Source: Archaeoglobus sp. JdFR-24
Lineage (GTDB): Archaea > Halobacteriota > Archaeoglobi > Archaeoglobales > Archaeoglobaceae
Direction of reading: 5' to 3'
NCBI GenBank assembly: GCA_002011215.1
Contig: MTML01000083.1
Location: 31,199-95,198, forward strand
DNA: 64,000 bases
Below the pieces are notes generated by a model. That model was not told the origin of the DNA. It made no database searches and worked only from the letters and a program-made list of their open reading frames with translations. Position 1 is the first letter of the stretch; every line of letters starts with the position of its first letter. Shown one piece after another: positions 25,161 through 34,266 of the stretch. The translations under genes were made by a program, and so were the position numbers.

Positions 25161-26372
25161 GTGCAGGCTATAATTCTCGCTGCAGGTGAAGGAACAAGAA
25201 TGCGTCCACTGTCCTACACAAGGCCAAAGGTTATGCTTCCTATAATGAACAAGCCGATTCTTGAACATCTCATAGAGAGCTTATCGAAGGCTGGTGTGAG
25301 CAGAGTTGTTCTTGTTGTAGGGTACAGAGACGATACAATACGAAAACACTTCCAGAACGAATGGAATGGTGTGAAATTCTCTTACGCCAATCAGAGAAGG
25401 CAATTAGGAACTGCAGATGCTCTGAAAGCCGCTTTCCACCTTCTTGAAGATGAATTTCTCATGCTCAATGGGGATGCCATAGTGAGCAGTCAAGATATAA
25501 AAAATATCATAGATGCTGGTCCAATGGTTCTTTCAGTCAAAGAGGTTCCAAATCCTGAAGACTTTGGAGTCGTTGAGGTTGAAAATGGAGTCGTTAAATC
25601 AATTGTTGAGAAACCTGAAAAACCGGCCTCCAGACTTATAAACGCAGGAATATACTACTTCACAGAGGAAATAGTGGATTACGTCAAAATGACCAATCCA
25701 TCAATAAGGGGAGAATATGAGATCACAGATTCAATTGCAATGGCAATAAGAGATGGTCACAAATTCAGGGCAGTTGAGATAAAGAACTGGATCGATGTCG
25801 GGTATCCATGGGATCTGTTCAGAGCAAATGAGTGGTTTCTTTCCAAAATAAAAAACAAGATCGATGGTACTGTTGAAGATGGTGCTGTTCTGAGGAATCC
25901 AGTGATTGTTGGAGAGGGCAGTATTATAAAGGCAGGCAGCTACATCACAGGGCCGGTGATAATCGGAAAGAACTGCGAAATCGGGCCAAATTGCTACATC
26001 AGACCCTTCACAGCCATTGGAAATGACTGCCACATTGGTGCATCAGTAGAGATCAAGAATTCAATAATCATGTCAGGAACGAAGATCCCGCATCTGAGCT
26101 ATGTTGGAGATTCAATTATCGGTGAAAAATGCAATCTTGGTGCAGGAACAAAAATCGCAAATCTCAGACTTGATGGAAAGGAAATCTATGCAAACGTTAA
26201 AGGTAAAATAATCTCTACTGGAAGGAGAAAATTTGGTGCAGTAATAGGCGATAACGTTAAAACAGGAATCAACGTTACCATCAATGTTGGGACCATGATT
26301 GGTAATGATGTTTTTATCGCACCAGGTGCAAGGGTTGATGGATATGTTGAGCGGGGATCCAAAGTGTTTTAG
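25161..26372 (+). CDS. Bifunctional sugar-1-phosphate nucleotidylyltransferase/acetyltransferase (GlmU-like), copy 1
   Basis: A 403-residue enzyme. MQAIILAAGEGTRMRPLSYT with RPKVMLPIMNKPILEHLIES is the nucleotidyltransferase signature, with GTADAL and NGDAIV motifs at about 80-105. Residues about 240-403 are left-handed beta-helix hexapeptides (VIVGEGSIIKAGSYITGPVI). Archaeal enzymes of this form make UDP-GlcNAc or dTDP-glucose and may acetylate GlcN-1-P. The Arg/Lys-rich NLRLDGKE segment near 335, followed by INVGTMIG, fits an acetyltransferase active site. GTG is the start. It begins a run of three genes ending with glmS. Confidence 0.88.
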   Translation: MQAIILAAGEGTRMRPLSYTRPKVMLPIMNKPILEHLIESLSKAGVSRVVLVVGYRDDTIRKHFQNEWNGVKFSYANQRRQLGTADALKAAFHLLEDEFLMLNGDAIVSSQDIKNIIDAGPMVLSVKEVPNPEDFGVVEVENGVVKSIVEKPEKPASRLINAGIYYFTEEIVDYVKMTNPSIRGEYEITDSIAMAIRDGHKFRAVEIKNWIDVGYPWDLFRANEWFLSKIKNKIDGTVEDGAVLRNPVIVGEGSIIKAGSYITGPVIIGKNCEIGPNCYIRPFTAIGNDCHIGASVEIKNSIIMSGTKIPHLSYVGDSIIGEKCNLGAGTKIANLRLDGKEIYANVKGKIISTGRRKFGAVIGDNVKTGINVTINVGTMIGNDVFIAPGARVDGYVERGSKVF

Positions 26373-26421
26373 TTAATAACTGAAGTTAGATTATAGAGGT
26401 AGAGTATAGAAGGTGTTTTAA

Positions 26422-27585
26422 ATGCAGGCTATAATTCTTGCAGCTGGAGAGGGTCAGAGATTAAGGCCTTTCACCGCGTACAAACCGAAATCCATGATCA
26501 AGGTTGCAAACAGACCAATTCTTGAATATATAATCAATGCACTGAGAAAAAGTGGAGTTAGAGACATAGTCATGGTTGTGGGTTACAGAAAAGAGAGGAT
26601 AATGGATTTCTTTGGTGATGGAGGGAAATTTGGTGTTAAAATCAAATATGCTCTTCAGAAACAACAACTGGGTACAGCCCATGCATTAAAACAGGCTGAA
26701 GAGCTTGCTGAAGATGAATTCTTTGTTGTTCCTGGTGATAATATAATTGATGTAAAAACAATCGAATCTGCCACTGAACCATACACGGTCGTATACAAGA
26801 GAGTATCTGAGATTTCAAAATACGGTGCTTTGCTTGTTGAGGATAGTAGAGTTTTGGAGATCGTCGAAAAACCGGAGAAAGAGTTCAGCAATCTCGCAAA
26901 CACGGGGATATACTTCCTTGATAAGGATGTATTTAAAAAGATCGGGGAGAACACAAGTCTGGTATCGGTTCTAAATAAGATGATTCGAGAAGGATATGAG
27001 ATTAAAGCAGTTGAGGGTAGTGAGTGGTTTGATGTGGTGTATCCCTGGGACATTTTAAAGATAAACGATCTTTCAATGAATTTTAAAGGAAAAAAGATCG
27101 CTGGTAGGGTTGAAAGAGGAGTAACAATTATTGGAGATGTTATTATTGGAGAGGGTAGTGTTGTCAGAGCCAATACTTACATTTACGGCCCGGTTATAAT
27201 AGGTGAGCAGTGCTCAATAGGTCCAAACTGCGTGATTTACCCCTCCACCTCCATTGGAGATTCAACAAGCGTTGGTCCCCTCTCCTTTATCGAAAACTGT
27301 GTTATCGGTGAGGGGGTCAAAATTGATGGGAAGGCATATATGAGGAATACTGTCATAGACAGTGGAACCGCAATACAGGCCAATTTTAATGCTGTGAGCG
27401 GTGAGGCAAACATAAAGATAGGTGATGAATGGCATTCTATTGATTCAGGTGCATTTATAGGTGAGAGCTGCAGAATAGGTGCAGGGGTTTTAACAAAGCC
27501 CGCTGCAACAGTTGGCAACTTTGTTTCAGTTTCGATGTTTAAAGTTATTGAGGGGCATATTCCGGATAGTTCGATGGTGTTGTGA
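26422..27585 (+). CDS. Sugar-1-phosphate nucleotidylyltransferase, GlmU-like, copy 2
   Basis: A 387-residue paralogue of the preceding gene with the same order: MQAIILAAGEGQRLRPFTAY, GTAHAL, PGDNIIDV, then a hexapeptide beta-helix. It has lost the NLRLDGKE-type acetyltransferase loop; the equivalent stretch is FNAVSGEANIKIGDEWHSI. So it may only transfer nucleotidyl groups, or act on a different amino sugar. It lies 50 nt after copy 1 and 1 nt before glmS, indicating one operon for activated amino sugars used in glycans or protein glycosylation. Confidence 0.85.
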   Translation: MQAIILAAGEGQRLRPFTAYKPKSMIKVANRPILEYIINALRKSGVRDIVMVVGYRKERIMDFFGDGGKFGVKIKYALQKQQLGTAHALKQAEELAEDEFFVVPGDNIIDVKTIESATEPYTVVYKRVSEISKYGALLVEDSRVLEIVEKPEKEFSNLANTGIYFLDKDVFKKIGENTSLVSVLNKMIREGYEIKAVEGSEWFDVVYPWDILKINDLSMNFKGKKIAGRVERGVTIIGDVIIGEGSVVRANTYIYGPVIIGEQCSIGPNCVIYPSTSIGDSTSVGPLSFIENCVIGEGVKIDGKAYMRNTVIDSGTAIQANFNAVSGEANIKIGDEWHSIDSGAFIGESCRIGAGVLTKPAATVGNFVSVSMFKVIEGHIPDSSMVL

Positions 27586-27586
27586 G

Positions 27587-29368
27587 ATGTGCGGAATAGT
27601 TGGCTATATAGGTTTTAGAAGGGGAGATGAGGTTGTTATTTCATCCCTGAAGAGACTTGAGTATAGAGGATACGATTCCTGGGGTGTAGCTGTAAACAAT
27701 GGAAAGGAAATAAAAGTAGTCAAGAGAGTTGGAGCGATAGGTGAAGTCAGTTTTCAGGTAGATGATGCGAATGCTGGCACTCTCTCCATTGGACACACAA
27801 GATGGGCAACCCATGGAAAGCCATCAAACATCAATGCCCATCCACACTCCGATTGTGAGGGAAAAATTGCTGTTGTCCACAATGGTATAATATCAAACTT
27901 TGGATCGCTCAGAGAAACTCTCATTTCAGAAGGTCATAAATTCGTTTCCGAGACAGATACTGAGGTCATTCCGCATTTGATAGAGAAATATTATAATGGT
28001 TGCCTCGAAAAGGCAGTTGAGGCAGCTATCAAACATTTAAGAGGTTCGTATGCTTTTGTTACCTTTCACAGAGATGAGAGAAAGCTCGTTGCATGCAAGT
28101 ACAAAAGCCCCCTGATTCTGGGGGTAGGAGATGGAGAGTTTATTTTCGCCTCTGATGTTCCAGCGCTGCTGGAGTACACCAACCGCGTCATATACCTGCA
28201 GGATGGGGATACAGTTGTTGTAACAGATGATTCCTTCAAAATTTTTAATGAAGGGAAGGAAGTCGAGAGAGCTATCGAGATGATCCCATGGAGTATTGAG
28301 GATGCAGAAAAGGGAGGTTATGAACATTACATGCTTAAAGAGATCCATGAGACTCCAAGAGTTATTGAGGATACCCTTTCAGAGTATGTTTCAGATGAGA
28401 TTGAGCTTGATGTTAGCTTTGCAGCTGGAATTTCCGAAATTATCATTCTCGCATGCGGTACATCATATCATGCAGGATTGATTGGAAAGTATGTCATTGA
28501 GGAGCTCACTGGAATTCCTGTGAGAGTTGAATATGCCTCAGAATACAACTACCACTCCATATTCCATACAAGAGGACTTGTTATAGGTATAACCCAATCC
28601 GGAGAGACAGCCGACACACTGGAGGCGATAAGAGCTGCCAAGAGGATGGGATTGAGAACATGTTCTATAGTAAACGTGGTTGGGAGCAGCGCAACAAGGC
28701 TGACAGATTTTGTTCTGTTCACAAGAGCCGGGCCTGAGATAAGTGTTGCAGCAACAAAATCCTTTATTGCCCAGCTGATTGTTCTTTACATCATCGCTCT
28801 TAAGCTTTCAACACTCACAAGACAGGAGGTAAAAGAACTTGTCGAGGAGCTCAAATCACTTCCTGACCAGATTCAAAGAATACTGGATGAGAAGGGGAGA
28901 ATTGAAGAAATTGCAGATCAGCTTTACACCTATGGAAACCTGATGTACATCGGGAGGGGAATTGGATTTCCCACAGCGCTGGAAGGGGCATTGAAGATGA
29001 AAGAGATTTCCTACATCCATGCAGAAGGATATCCTGCTGGAGAACTGAAGCACGGACCTTTTGCTCTGCTTGGTAAAGAGACTCCAGTCGTGGCAGTCAT
29101 TACACCAGATTCCACCTATGAGATAATGCTGAACAATATCAAAGAAGTTAAGGCAAGAGATTCCGTTGTTGTTGCAGTTTCAGAAGAAAAGGATGAAGAG
29201 ATTGAAAAATACGTTGATTATGTGATCAGGGTGCCTTCAACCTCTCCGCTGCTAACCCCTGTAACCCACTCGGTGGCTCTGCAGCTGCTCGCATACTATG
29301 TCGCGAAAAAAAGGGGATGTGAGATAGATAAACCAAAGAACCTTGCGAAGAGTGTCACAGTCGAGTGA
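27587..29368 (+). CDS. glmS: Glutamine-fructose-6-phosphate aminotransferase
   Basis: A 593-residue enzyme making glucosamine-6-phosphate from fructose-6-phosphate and glutamine. The start is the ATG at 27587, because Cys2 of MCGIVGYIGF is the N-terminal nucleophile of the glutaminase domain; a longer in-frame start would block it. Residues 1-225 form the glutaminase domain (RWATHGKPS, HNGIISN, SETDTEV). Two SIS domains follow, with ACGTSYHA near 293, SQSGET-type ITQSGETADT near 340 and GRGIGFPTALEGALKMKEIS near 460. The C-terminus DKPKNLAKSVTVE is the isomerase tail. One nucleotide separates it from the preceding gene. Confidence 0.96.
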   Translation: MCGIVGYIGFRRGDEVVISSLKRLEYRGYDSWGVAVNNGKEIKVVKRVGAIGEVSFQVDDANAGTLSIGHTRWATHGKPSNINAHPHSDCEGKIAVVHNGIISNFGSLRETLISEGHKFVSETDTEVIPHLIEKYYNGCLEKAVEAAIKHLRGSYAFVTFHRDERKLVACKYKSPLILGVGDGEFIFASDVPALLEYTNRVIYLQDGDTVVVTDDSFKIFNEGKEVERAIEMIPWSIEDAEKGGYEHYMLKEIHETPRVIEDTLSEYVSDEIELDVSFAAGISEIIILACGTSYHAGLIGKYVIEELTGIPVRVEYASEYNYHSIFHTRGLVIGITQSGETADTLEAIRAAKRMGLRTCSIVNVVGSSATRLTDFVLFTRAGPEISVAATKSFIAQLIVLYIIALKLSTLTRQEVKELVEELKSLPDQIQRILDEKGRIEEIADQLYTYGNLMYIGRGIGFPTALEGALKMKEISYIHAEGYPAGELKHGPFALLGKETPVVAVITPDSTYEIMLNNIKEVKARDSVVVAVSEEKDEEIEKYVDYVIRVPSTSPLLTPVTHSVALQLLAYYVAKKRGCEIDKPKNLAKSVTVE

Positions 29369-29504
29369 GTGCACGATGCAGGGCATACAAGGATTAACAG
29401 TAGCATTAGAAATTACAAATTGATTGCCACCTCTTCTAAGTTTTTAGCCCATCCTCAACCTCCCTAAGCTTTTCCTAACTTTTTCAGAGTGTTCTTAAGT
29501 ATTT

Positions 29505-29627
29505 TCAGACTTTTCTATCAAGCATATCTTCAATCATTTTCAGTTTCCTGTAGCTCAGAATAAATATCCCCAGCAAGAGCAGCAGAACGATTATGGATGC
29601 GAAAAAAACCGCGTAAAGATCACTCAT
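29505..29627 (-). CDS. ccmD: CcmD-like small membrane protein
   Basis: A 40-residue protein: MSDLYAVFFASIIVLLLLLG gives one membrane helix, followed by a basic, coiled tail YRKLKMIEDMLDRK. This is the size and layout of CcmD, which keeps CcmC bound to the CcmAB complex during heme export for cytochrome c assembly. It lies 39 nt downstream of ccmC on the same strand, as usual. Too short for most gene finders. Confidence 0.75.
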   Translation of the reverse strand: MSDLYAVFFASIIVLLLLLGIFILSYRKLKMIEDMLDRKV

Positions 29628-29666
29628 CTATCTAACCCCCTCCAGTCCATATATCTCCATATATAT

Positions 29667-30374
29667 TCACTCATTAAATTCCGCCCCTTCAATTTTCATT
29701 CTTATGTTTTCCGATGCTGTTTCCAGTATCATATAGGATATATAAAGCAAAATAAAACCAATAATCATCATTCCAAGCGTCATTCCAATGTTCAGACCAA
29801 TTTTCAGCTCGCTGGTTGCTGGATGAAGTGAGAAGTACATGAAAGTGGAAAGATAACTCAGGGGAATGGTGATGTAAGCGAATATTGCAAGAATTGCTGA
29901 ATTTCTCGCCTTATCCTCTGAATTTTCTAATGATTCCCTGAGTGCAAAGTAGGCTGCATAAGCAAACCACAGTATCAGCACGGTTGTTTCCCTTGGATCC
30001 CAGTTCCAGTATGATCCCCATGCTACTTTTGCCCATATCGACCCGCTCAGCAGTGCAGCCGTTATAAGGAAAAAACCCGCTCTGGCCGAGGAGTGTGCAA
30101 CCACATCATATTTGAGCTTTCTCTTTATCAGATAGAGAACTGAGGAGATGAGGGTTATGGTGAATGCCAGGAAGGAAGTGATTGCTGATGGTAAATGGAA
30201 AAATATTATTCTGTAGTTGTTTTTAAGCTCTTCAGTAGAGGATTCGGGAAGTAATATAAATGAACTGTAAACCCCATAAGTCACAAGAATTATCCCTATA
30301 GCAAAAATATAAAGGCTGTAAGTTGAATAACCCATGAATCCAGAATGACATAACTGATATATCAAAGTTTCCAA
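29667..30374 (-). CDS. ccmC: Heme exporter CcmC (CcmC/CcsA family)
   Basis: A 235-residue protein with six membrane helices and the tryptophan-rich heme motif WGSYWNWDPRETT near residue 120, flanked by His residues (FFHLPSA near 60 and SLHPAT near 183) that can ligand heme. It moves or presents heme for transfer to the chaperone CcmE. An internal ATG at 30335 is an alternative start, since the first 13 residues are not typical. ccmD follows. ccmA and ccmB are 5 kb away on the opposite strand; ccmE and ccmF are not in the window. Confidence 0.9.
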   Translation of the reverse strand: METLIYQLCHSGFMGYSTYSLYIFAIGIILVTYGVYSSFILLPESSTEELKNNYRIIFFHLPSAITSFLAFTITLISSVLYLIKRKLKYDVVAHSSARAGFFLITAALLSGSIWAKVAWGSYWNWDPRETTVLILWFAYAAYFALRESLENSEDKARNSAILAIFAYITIPLSYLSTFMYFSLHPATSELKIGLNIGMTLGMMIIGFILLYISYMILETASENIRMKIEGAEFNE

Positions 30375-30622
30375 ATTCTAAAGTCTAAATTAATAATTTA
30401 AAAGTTTAAATTGATTCGAGTGCTTCAATACTCAGCTTTCCCAGATTCATTAGTTTTATCAAAAGCAAATATTTCCCAATCTAATTTTCAACCATATACT
30501 CCTCCAATCATATTAGCGCAACAATTCCCATGTTGACCGTCCAACAGACACGTTCGAAAATGTAGCATTTGACTTTCATGACAGGCGAAAGAATTAAAAT
30601 ATCCTCAAACAAATTCCGGAAC

Positions 30623-30853
30623 ATGGTAATAGGCGTGACTATGGTCAATGTTCTTCCCGGGAAGGAAAAAGAAGTTTACACGAAGGCAAAGGAAATGAAA
30701 AATGTTCGTGAAATATATCATGTCTTCGGTGAGTTTGACTTTGTGGTGATAATAGAGGCAGAGAGTCTCTCAGTGCTGAACAATACAGTAGATGAGATAA
30801 GAACCATTGAAGGTGTAACAAAAACTCAGACTGTGGTTGGAGCAGAGATCTGA
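30623..30853 (+). CDS. Stand-alone Lrp/AsnC ligand-binding (RAM) domain protein
   Basis: A 76-residue protein: VIGVTMVNVLPGKEKEVYTK through VREIYHVFGEFDFVVIIEAE and TVDEIRTIEGVTKTQTVVG is a complete RAM beta-alpha-beta-beta-alpha-beta domain with no HTH. Such proteins assemble as octamers and bind amino acids, sometimes modulating full-length Lrp proteins. The ATG at 30623 fits a leaderless transcript with TATA-like aattaaaatat about 25 nt upstream; the longer frame from 30569 is not needed. It is 36 nt upstream of top6B. Confidence 0.85.
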   Translation: MVIGVTMVNVLPGKEKEVYTKAKEMKNVREIYHVFGEFDFVVIIEAESLSVLNNTVDEIRTIEGVTKTQTVVGAEI

Positions 30854-30889
30854 AATCAGTTAATAAAGATCTAAAACTATTCGCGAAAT

Positions 30890-32734
30890 ATGAACGCAGA
30901 AGAATTTGCAAAAAAACAGAAAGAGATAAGCATAGCAGAGTTTTTTGAGAAGAACAAGCACATCCTCGGTTATTCAAACCCCTCAAAAAGCCTGATAACC
31001 TGCGTGAAGGAGGCTGTAGATAACAGTCTCGATGCTTGCGAGGATGCTGGAGTTCTACCCGATATTCTGGTAAAAATAAACAGAGCAGAAAAGAGTAGTT
31101 TCAGGATTATCATAGAAGACAATGGCCCGGGCATAGTCAAGGAGCAGATTCCCAGGGTTTTTGGTAAGCTCCTTTATGGCTCGAGATTTCATTCAATCAG
31201 ACAGAGCAGGGGACAGCAGGGCATCGGAATTTCTGCGGCTGTCCTGTATGCTCAGCTGACAACAGGGAAACCCGTTGTCATCATATCAAAAACGAATCCG
31301 GTTGAGAAGGCCATCAGAATGGAAATTTTCATCGACACCAGAAAAAACGAACCTGAAGTAATTTCCAAAGAGCTTATTGAGTGGCACAGACCAAGAGGAA
31401 CGAGGATTGAGTTTGAAATAGCCGGCACATATGTTAAGGAAAGAAAGCAGAGCGTTCTCGAGTATCTGACAGAGACATCTGTTGTGAATCCCCACGCAAA
31501 AATAACCTTTATCGATCCCGATGGGGAAATATTCGAATTCAAAAGAGTCAGCGAGGAAGTTCCTGAAGTACCCAAAGAGATTCCACCTCACCCACATGGA
31601 ATCGAACTCGGAAGTCTGATGTGGATGCTCAAAAAATCCAGTGCCAGCACTCTAAAAAACTTCCTGAAGAGTGAATTCGTCAGAGTGGGGGATAAGACTG
31701 CTGATGAGGTTTTACGAAAAGCTGCATTAGATGCCCGAAAAGATCCAAAAAAACTCAGCAGGGAGGAGATCGTCAGGTTGATCGAGGCTTTCAGAACCAC
31801 TGATTTCCTTCCTCCACCAACCGATTGTCTTTCTCCAATCGGTGATAAATTCATCATGCAAAGCATGATCAGCAGATACAACGTTGAGTGGGCATATGCG
31901 GTAACAAGAAAACCTAAAGTCTACTCAGGGCATCCTTTTCTGGTTGAAGCATGTATCGGTTATGGGGGGGAGCTGAGAAGTGAGGATAAGGTTTCCATTC
32001 TCAGATTTGCCAACAAGATACCGCTCCTCTATTCCCAAGGTGGTTGTGCACTCACAAAGGCTGTCGAGAGCATAAACTGGAGAAACTACGGGCTTATGCA
32101 GTCTAAAAACGAGCTACCAAGTGGGCCAGCAATCATTCTCGTTCATATAGCATCTACAAACGTTCCCTACACTTCCGAATCGAAGGAGGCGATCGCATCA
32201 ATTCCAGAGATAATAGATGAGGTGAGGCTTGCTCTTCAGGAGGCCGGAAGAAGACTGAAAGAGTATATAGAAAGAAAAGAAAGATTCAAGAAGAAGAGAG
32301 GAAAGGAGGAGGTTCTCAACCGTATTTTGCCCCTGCTGGCAAAAAAGGTTTGTGAGGTTCTTGAAAAAGATGAAGTGGATGTAAGTAAGATAGTTGCACG
32401 GATAATAGGAAACGTTTTCATCGAAAGGCATGTTGAGGAGAAAGATAACATCCTTGAAGTAAAAATAAGGCTTTCCAATTTCACTAAATCAAGAAAAGAG
32501 TTTAAACTGTACGAAATATGCTCAGGAGAGGTTTCTACAGATTCCATAGAAGATGGATTAAAGCCAAAGATTTCAGAATCCAGATATACAACACTGCTCT
32601 GGAATCTGAATATTGAGGCTGGAAGCACAATAGAACTGAAATATTCGGTGAAGGGGAAGATAATAAATCGAAAACCCTATGTGGATGGATTGAGTTCGGA
32701 AATACTTCAGGGTGGAGAAGTCATGCAGATGTAG
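30890..32734 (+). CDS. top6B: DNA topoisomerase VI subunit B
   Basis: A 614-residue GHKL ATPase subunit. The Bergerat fold is visible as [14 protein letters not shown] (about 42-55, Asn-binding Mg), IIEDNGPGI near 78 and [17 protein letters not shown] near 103-119. An H2TH domain, a transducer domain with the switch Lys ([18 protein letters not shown] near 418-435) and a C-terminal beta domain follow. With Top6A it relaxes and decatenates DNA by double-strand passage. The order B then A is the usual archaeal operon. Confidence 0.96.
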   Translation: MNAEEFAKKQKEISIAEFFEKNKHILGYSNPSKSLITCVKEAVDNSLDACEDAGVLPDILVKINRAEKSSFRIIIEDNGPGIVKEQIPRVFGKLLYGSRFHSIRQSRGQQGIGISAAVLYAQLTTGKPVVIISKTNPVEKAIRMEIFIDTRKNEPEVISKELIEWHRPRGTRIEFEIAGTYVKERKQSVLEYLTETSVVNPHAKITFIDPDGEIFEFKRVSEEVPEVPKEIPPHPHGIELGSLMWMLKKSSASTLKNFLKSEFVRVGDKTADEVLRKAALDARKDPKKLSREEIVRLIEAFRTTDFLPPPTDCLSPIGDKFIMQSMISRYNVEWAYAVTRKPKVYSGHPFLVEACIGYGGELRSEDKVSILRFANKIPLLYSQGGCALTKAVESINWRNYGLMQSKNELPSGPAIILVHIASTNVPYTSESKEAIASIPEIIDEVRLALQEAGRRLKEYIERKERFKKKRGKEEVLNRILPLLAKKVCEVLEKDEVDVSKIVARIIGNVFIERHVEEKDNILEVKIRLSNFTKSRKEFKLYEICSGEVSTDSIEDGLKPKISESRYTTLLWNLNIEAGSTIELKYSVKGKIINRKPYVDGLSSEILQGGEVMQM

Positions 32735-32850
32735 AAGAGTGCGAAAAGTGGGCTTGCGGGTGAGGAGTGAGAAGGTGTGAGAATGTGTGAACCGGATTGG
32801 TCTAGGATGATATCTGTAATCAAGTAAAATCTTTCAGGAGGTGATCTGTA

Positions 32851-33933
32851 CTGAAACAGATAGAGCGGGAATGTCTCAGAAGTTTGCTCAAAGTCCTCGA
32901 AAAAATGTATGAGCAGATGAGAGCTGGCAGGATCCCGGAAATAGAGATCGCCACAAGGACAAAGCAAAATATTGAATTTAATGAAGAAAGTGAGGTCTGG
33001 GTCTATGGAGATAAGAGAAGCATTAGAAGTGCCAAGACTGTTAAAGGAGCTTACCAGCTATTGAGAATGGCATACGTAATTGGCTTTCTCAAAGAACAGC
33101 TTCACAACGATAAATCATCCACACTCAGAGAGCTTTATTATATTTCCGAAAACTGGAATATTGCCAAATTCAATGAACAGCCAGAAAGTGACCGTTTAAT
33201 CGAAGACCTTGAAATAATCACGTACTTCCAGCGAGAACACTTCCATATAAGACCTGAAGAGGACGGTGCTACAGTAATAGGCCCCCTTAAAATCCGTGAA
33301 GAGACGAGGAGAGGTTTTAGGGAGATCCACTGCCAGAATGACGTTGGTGAGGGTGGATATCAGATCCCCGTTAACGTTGACAGAATAGAGTTCGTAGAAC
33401 ATGATGCGAAATTTGTGATAGCGATTGAGACCGGTGGTATGAGAGACAGACTGATTGAGAACGGTTTTGATGAGAAATTCGATGCGATAATCGTCCATTT
33501 AAAGGGACAACCAGCAAGAAGCACTCGAAGATTGTTGAGGAGATTGAATACAGAACTTAATCTTCCGGTTGTTGTGTTTACGGATGGCGATCCATGGAGC
33601 TACAGAATATATGCGAGTGTTGCCTATGGTAGCATCAAATCGGCACACCTTTCTGAATACCTCGCAACACCATCTGCAAACTTCGTTGGAATAAGGCCAA
33701 GCGATATTGTGAAGTACGATCTACCTTCCGATAAGCTAACAGATGAAGACATAAAAGCACTTAACTCAATCCTTTCAGATCCAAGATTTGACAGTGATTT
33801 CTGGAAAAAAGAAGTTATACTCCAGCTTGAACTTCAAAAGAAGTCAGAACAGCAGGCACTCGCGAAATACGGTCTGGATTATGTTACAGATGTTTACTTG
33901 CCGGAAAGACTGGCAGAACTCGGAGTGATATAA
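32851..33933 (+). CDS. top6A: DNA topoisomerase VI subunit A (Spo11-like)
   Basis: A protein of about 360 residues. [20 protein letters not shown] has the catalytic Tyr of the Spo11/Top6A winged-helix (near residue 95), and the Toprim domain shows [11 protein letters not shown] and [20 protein letters not shown] with the metal-binding DGD. The only canonical start in frame, TTG at 32884, is 39 nt from the Shine-Dalgarno. AGGAGGTGA (32836-32844) sits 6 nt before a CTG at 32851, and starting there restores the N-terminal helix expected in the family. I therefore call CTG as the start. The frame is closed by TGA just upstream. Confidence 0.92.
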   Translation: MKQIERECLRSLLKVLEKMYEQMRAGRIPEIEIATRTKQNIEFNEESEVWVYGDKRSIRSAKTVKGAYQLLRMAYVIGFLKEQLHNDKSSTLRELYYISENWNIAKFNEQPESDRLIEDLEIITYFQREHFHIRPEEDGATVIGPLKIREETRRGFREIHCQNDVGEGGYQIPVNVDRIEFVEHDAKFVIAIETGGMRDRLIENGFDEKFDAIIVHLKGQPARSTRRLLRRLNTELNLPVVVFTDGDPWSYRIYASVAYGSIKSAHLSEYLATPSANFVGIRPSDIVKYDLPSDKLTDEDIKALNSILSDPRFDSDFWKKEVILQLELQKKSEQQALAKYGLDYVTDVYLPERLAELGVI

Positions 33934-33972
33934 CCTGAAATGGTAGATCATTAAAAAGGAAGTCGTGAAAGC

Positions 33973-34260
33973 ATGAATAAAAAACAGAAAAACACGAATA
34001 AGAGAGAAAATGGCAGATTGATGAAAATCACAGAAAACTGTGTCGGATGTGCCTTTTGCATGATAATTTGCCCTTATGATGCGCTGAAGGTGTTTGGTAG
34101 GGCAGAAATTAATTACGAAAAATGCACCGGATGTTTGAAATGCATCATGTACTGTCCTACCTCTTCGATCGTTGGTATTAGCTTGAGCAATAACCCGAGC
34201 AATTTGAGCGATGACTCTCAGAATATCGAAACCCATGATAATCAATGCTCAGGCAGGTAG
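33973..34260 (+). CDS. 2[4Fe-4S] ferredoxin
   Basis: A 95-residue protein with two cluster motifs, CVGCAFCMIICP and CTGCLKCIMYCP, in the classic ferredoxin fold. A Lys/Asn-rich N-terminal extension (first 16 residues) may be absent if translation starts at the internal ATG at 34021. The Ser/Asn/Asp-rich tail is not conserved in the fold. It lies 6 nt upstream of the CrtI-like oxidoreductase, so it is probably its electron partner. Confidence 0.88.
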   Translation: MNKKQKNTNKRENGRLMKITENCVGCAFCMIICPYDALKVFGRAEINYEKCTGCLKCIMYCPTSSIVGISLSNNPSNLSDDSQNIETHDNQCSGR

Positions 34261-34266
34261 CTGAAT

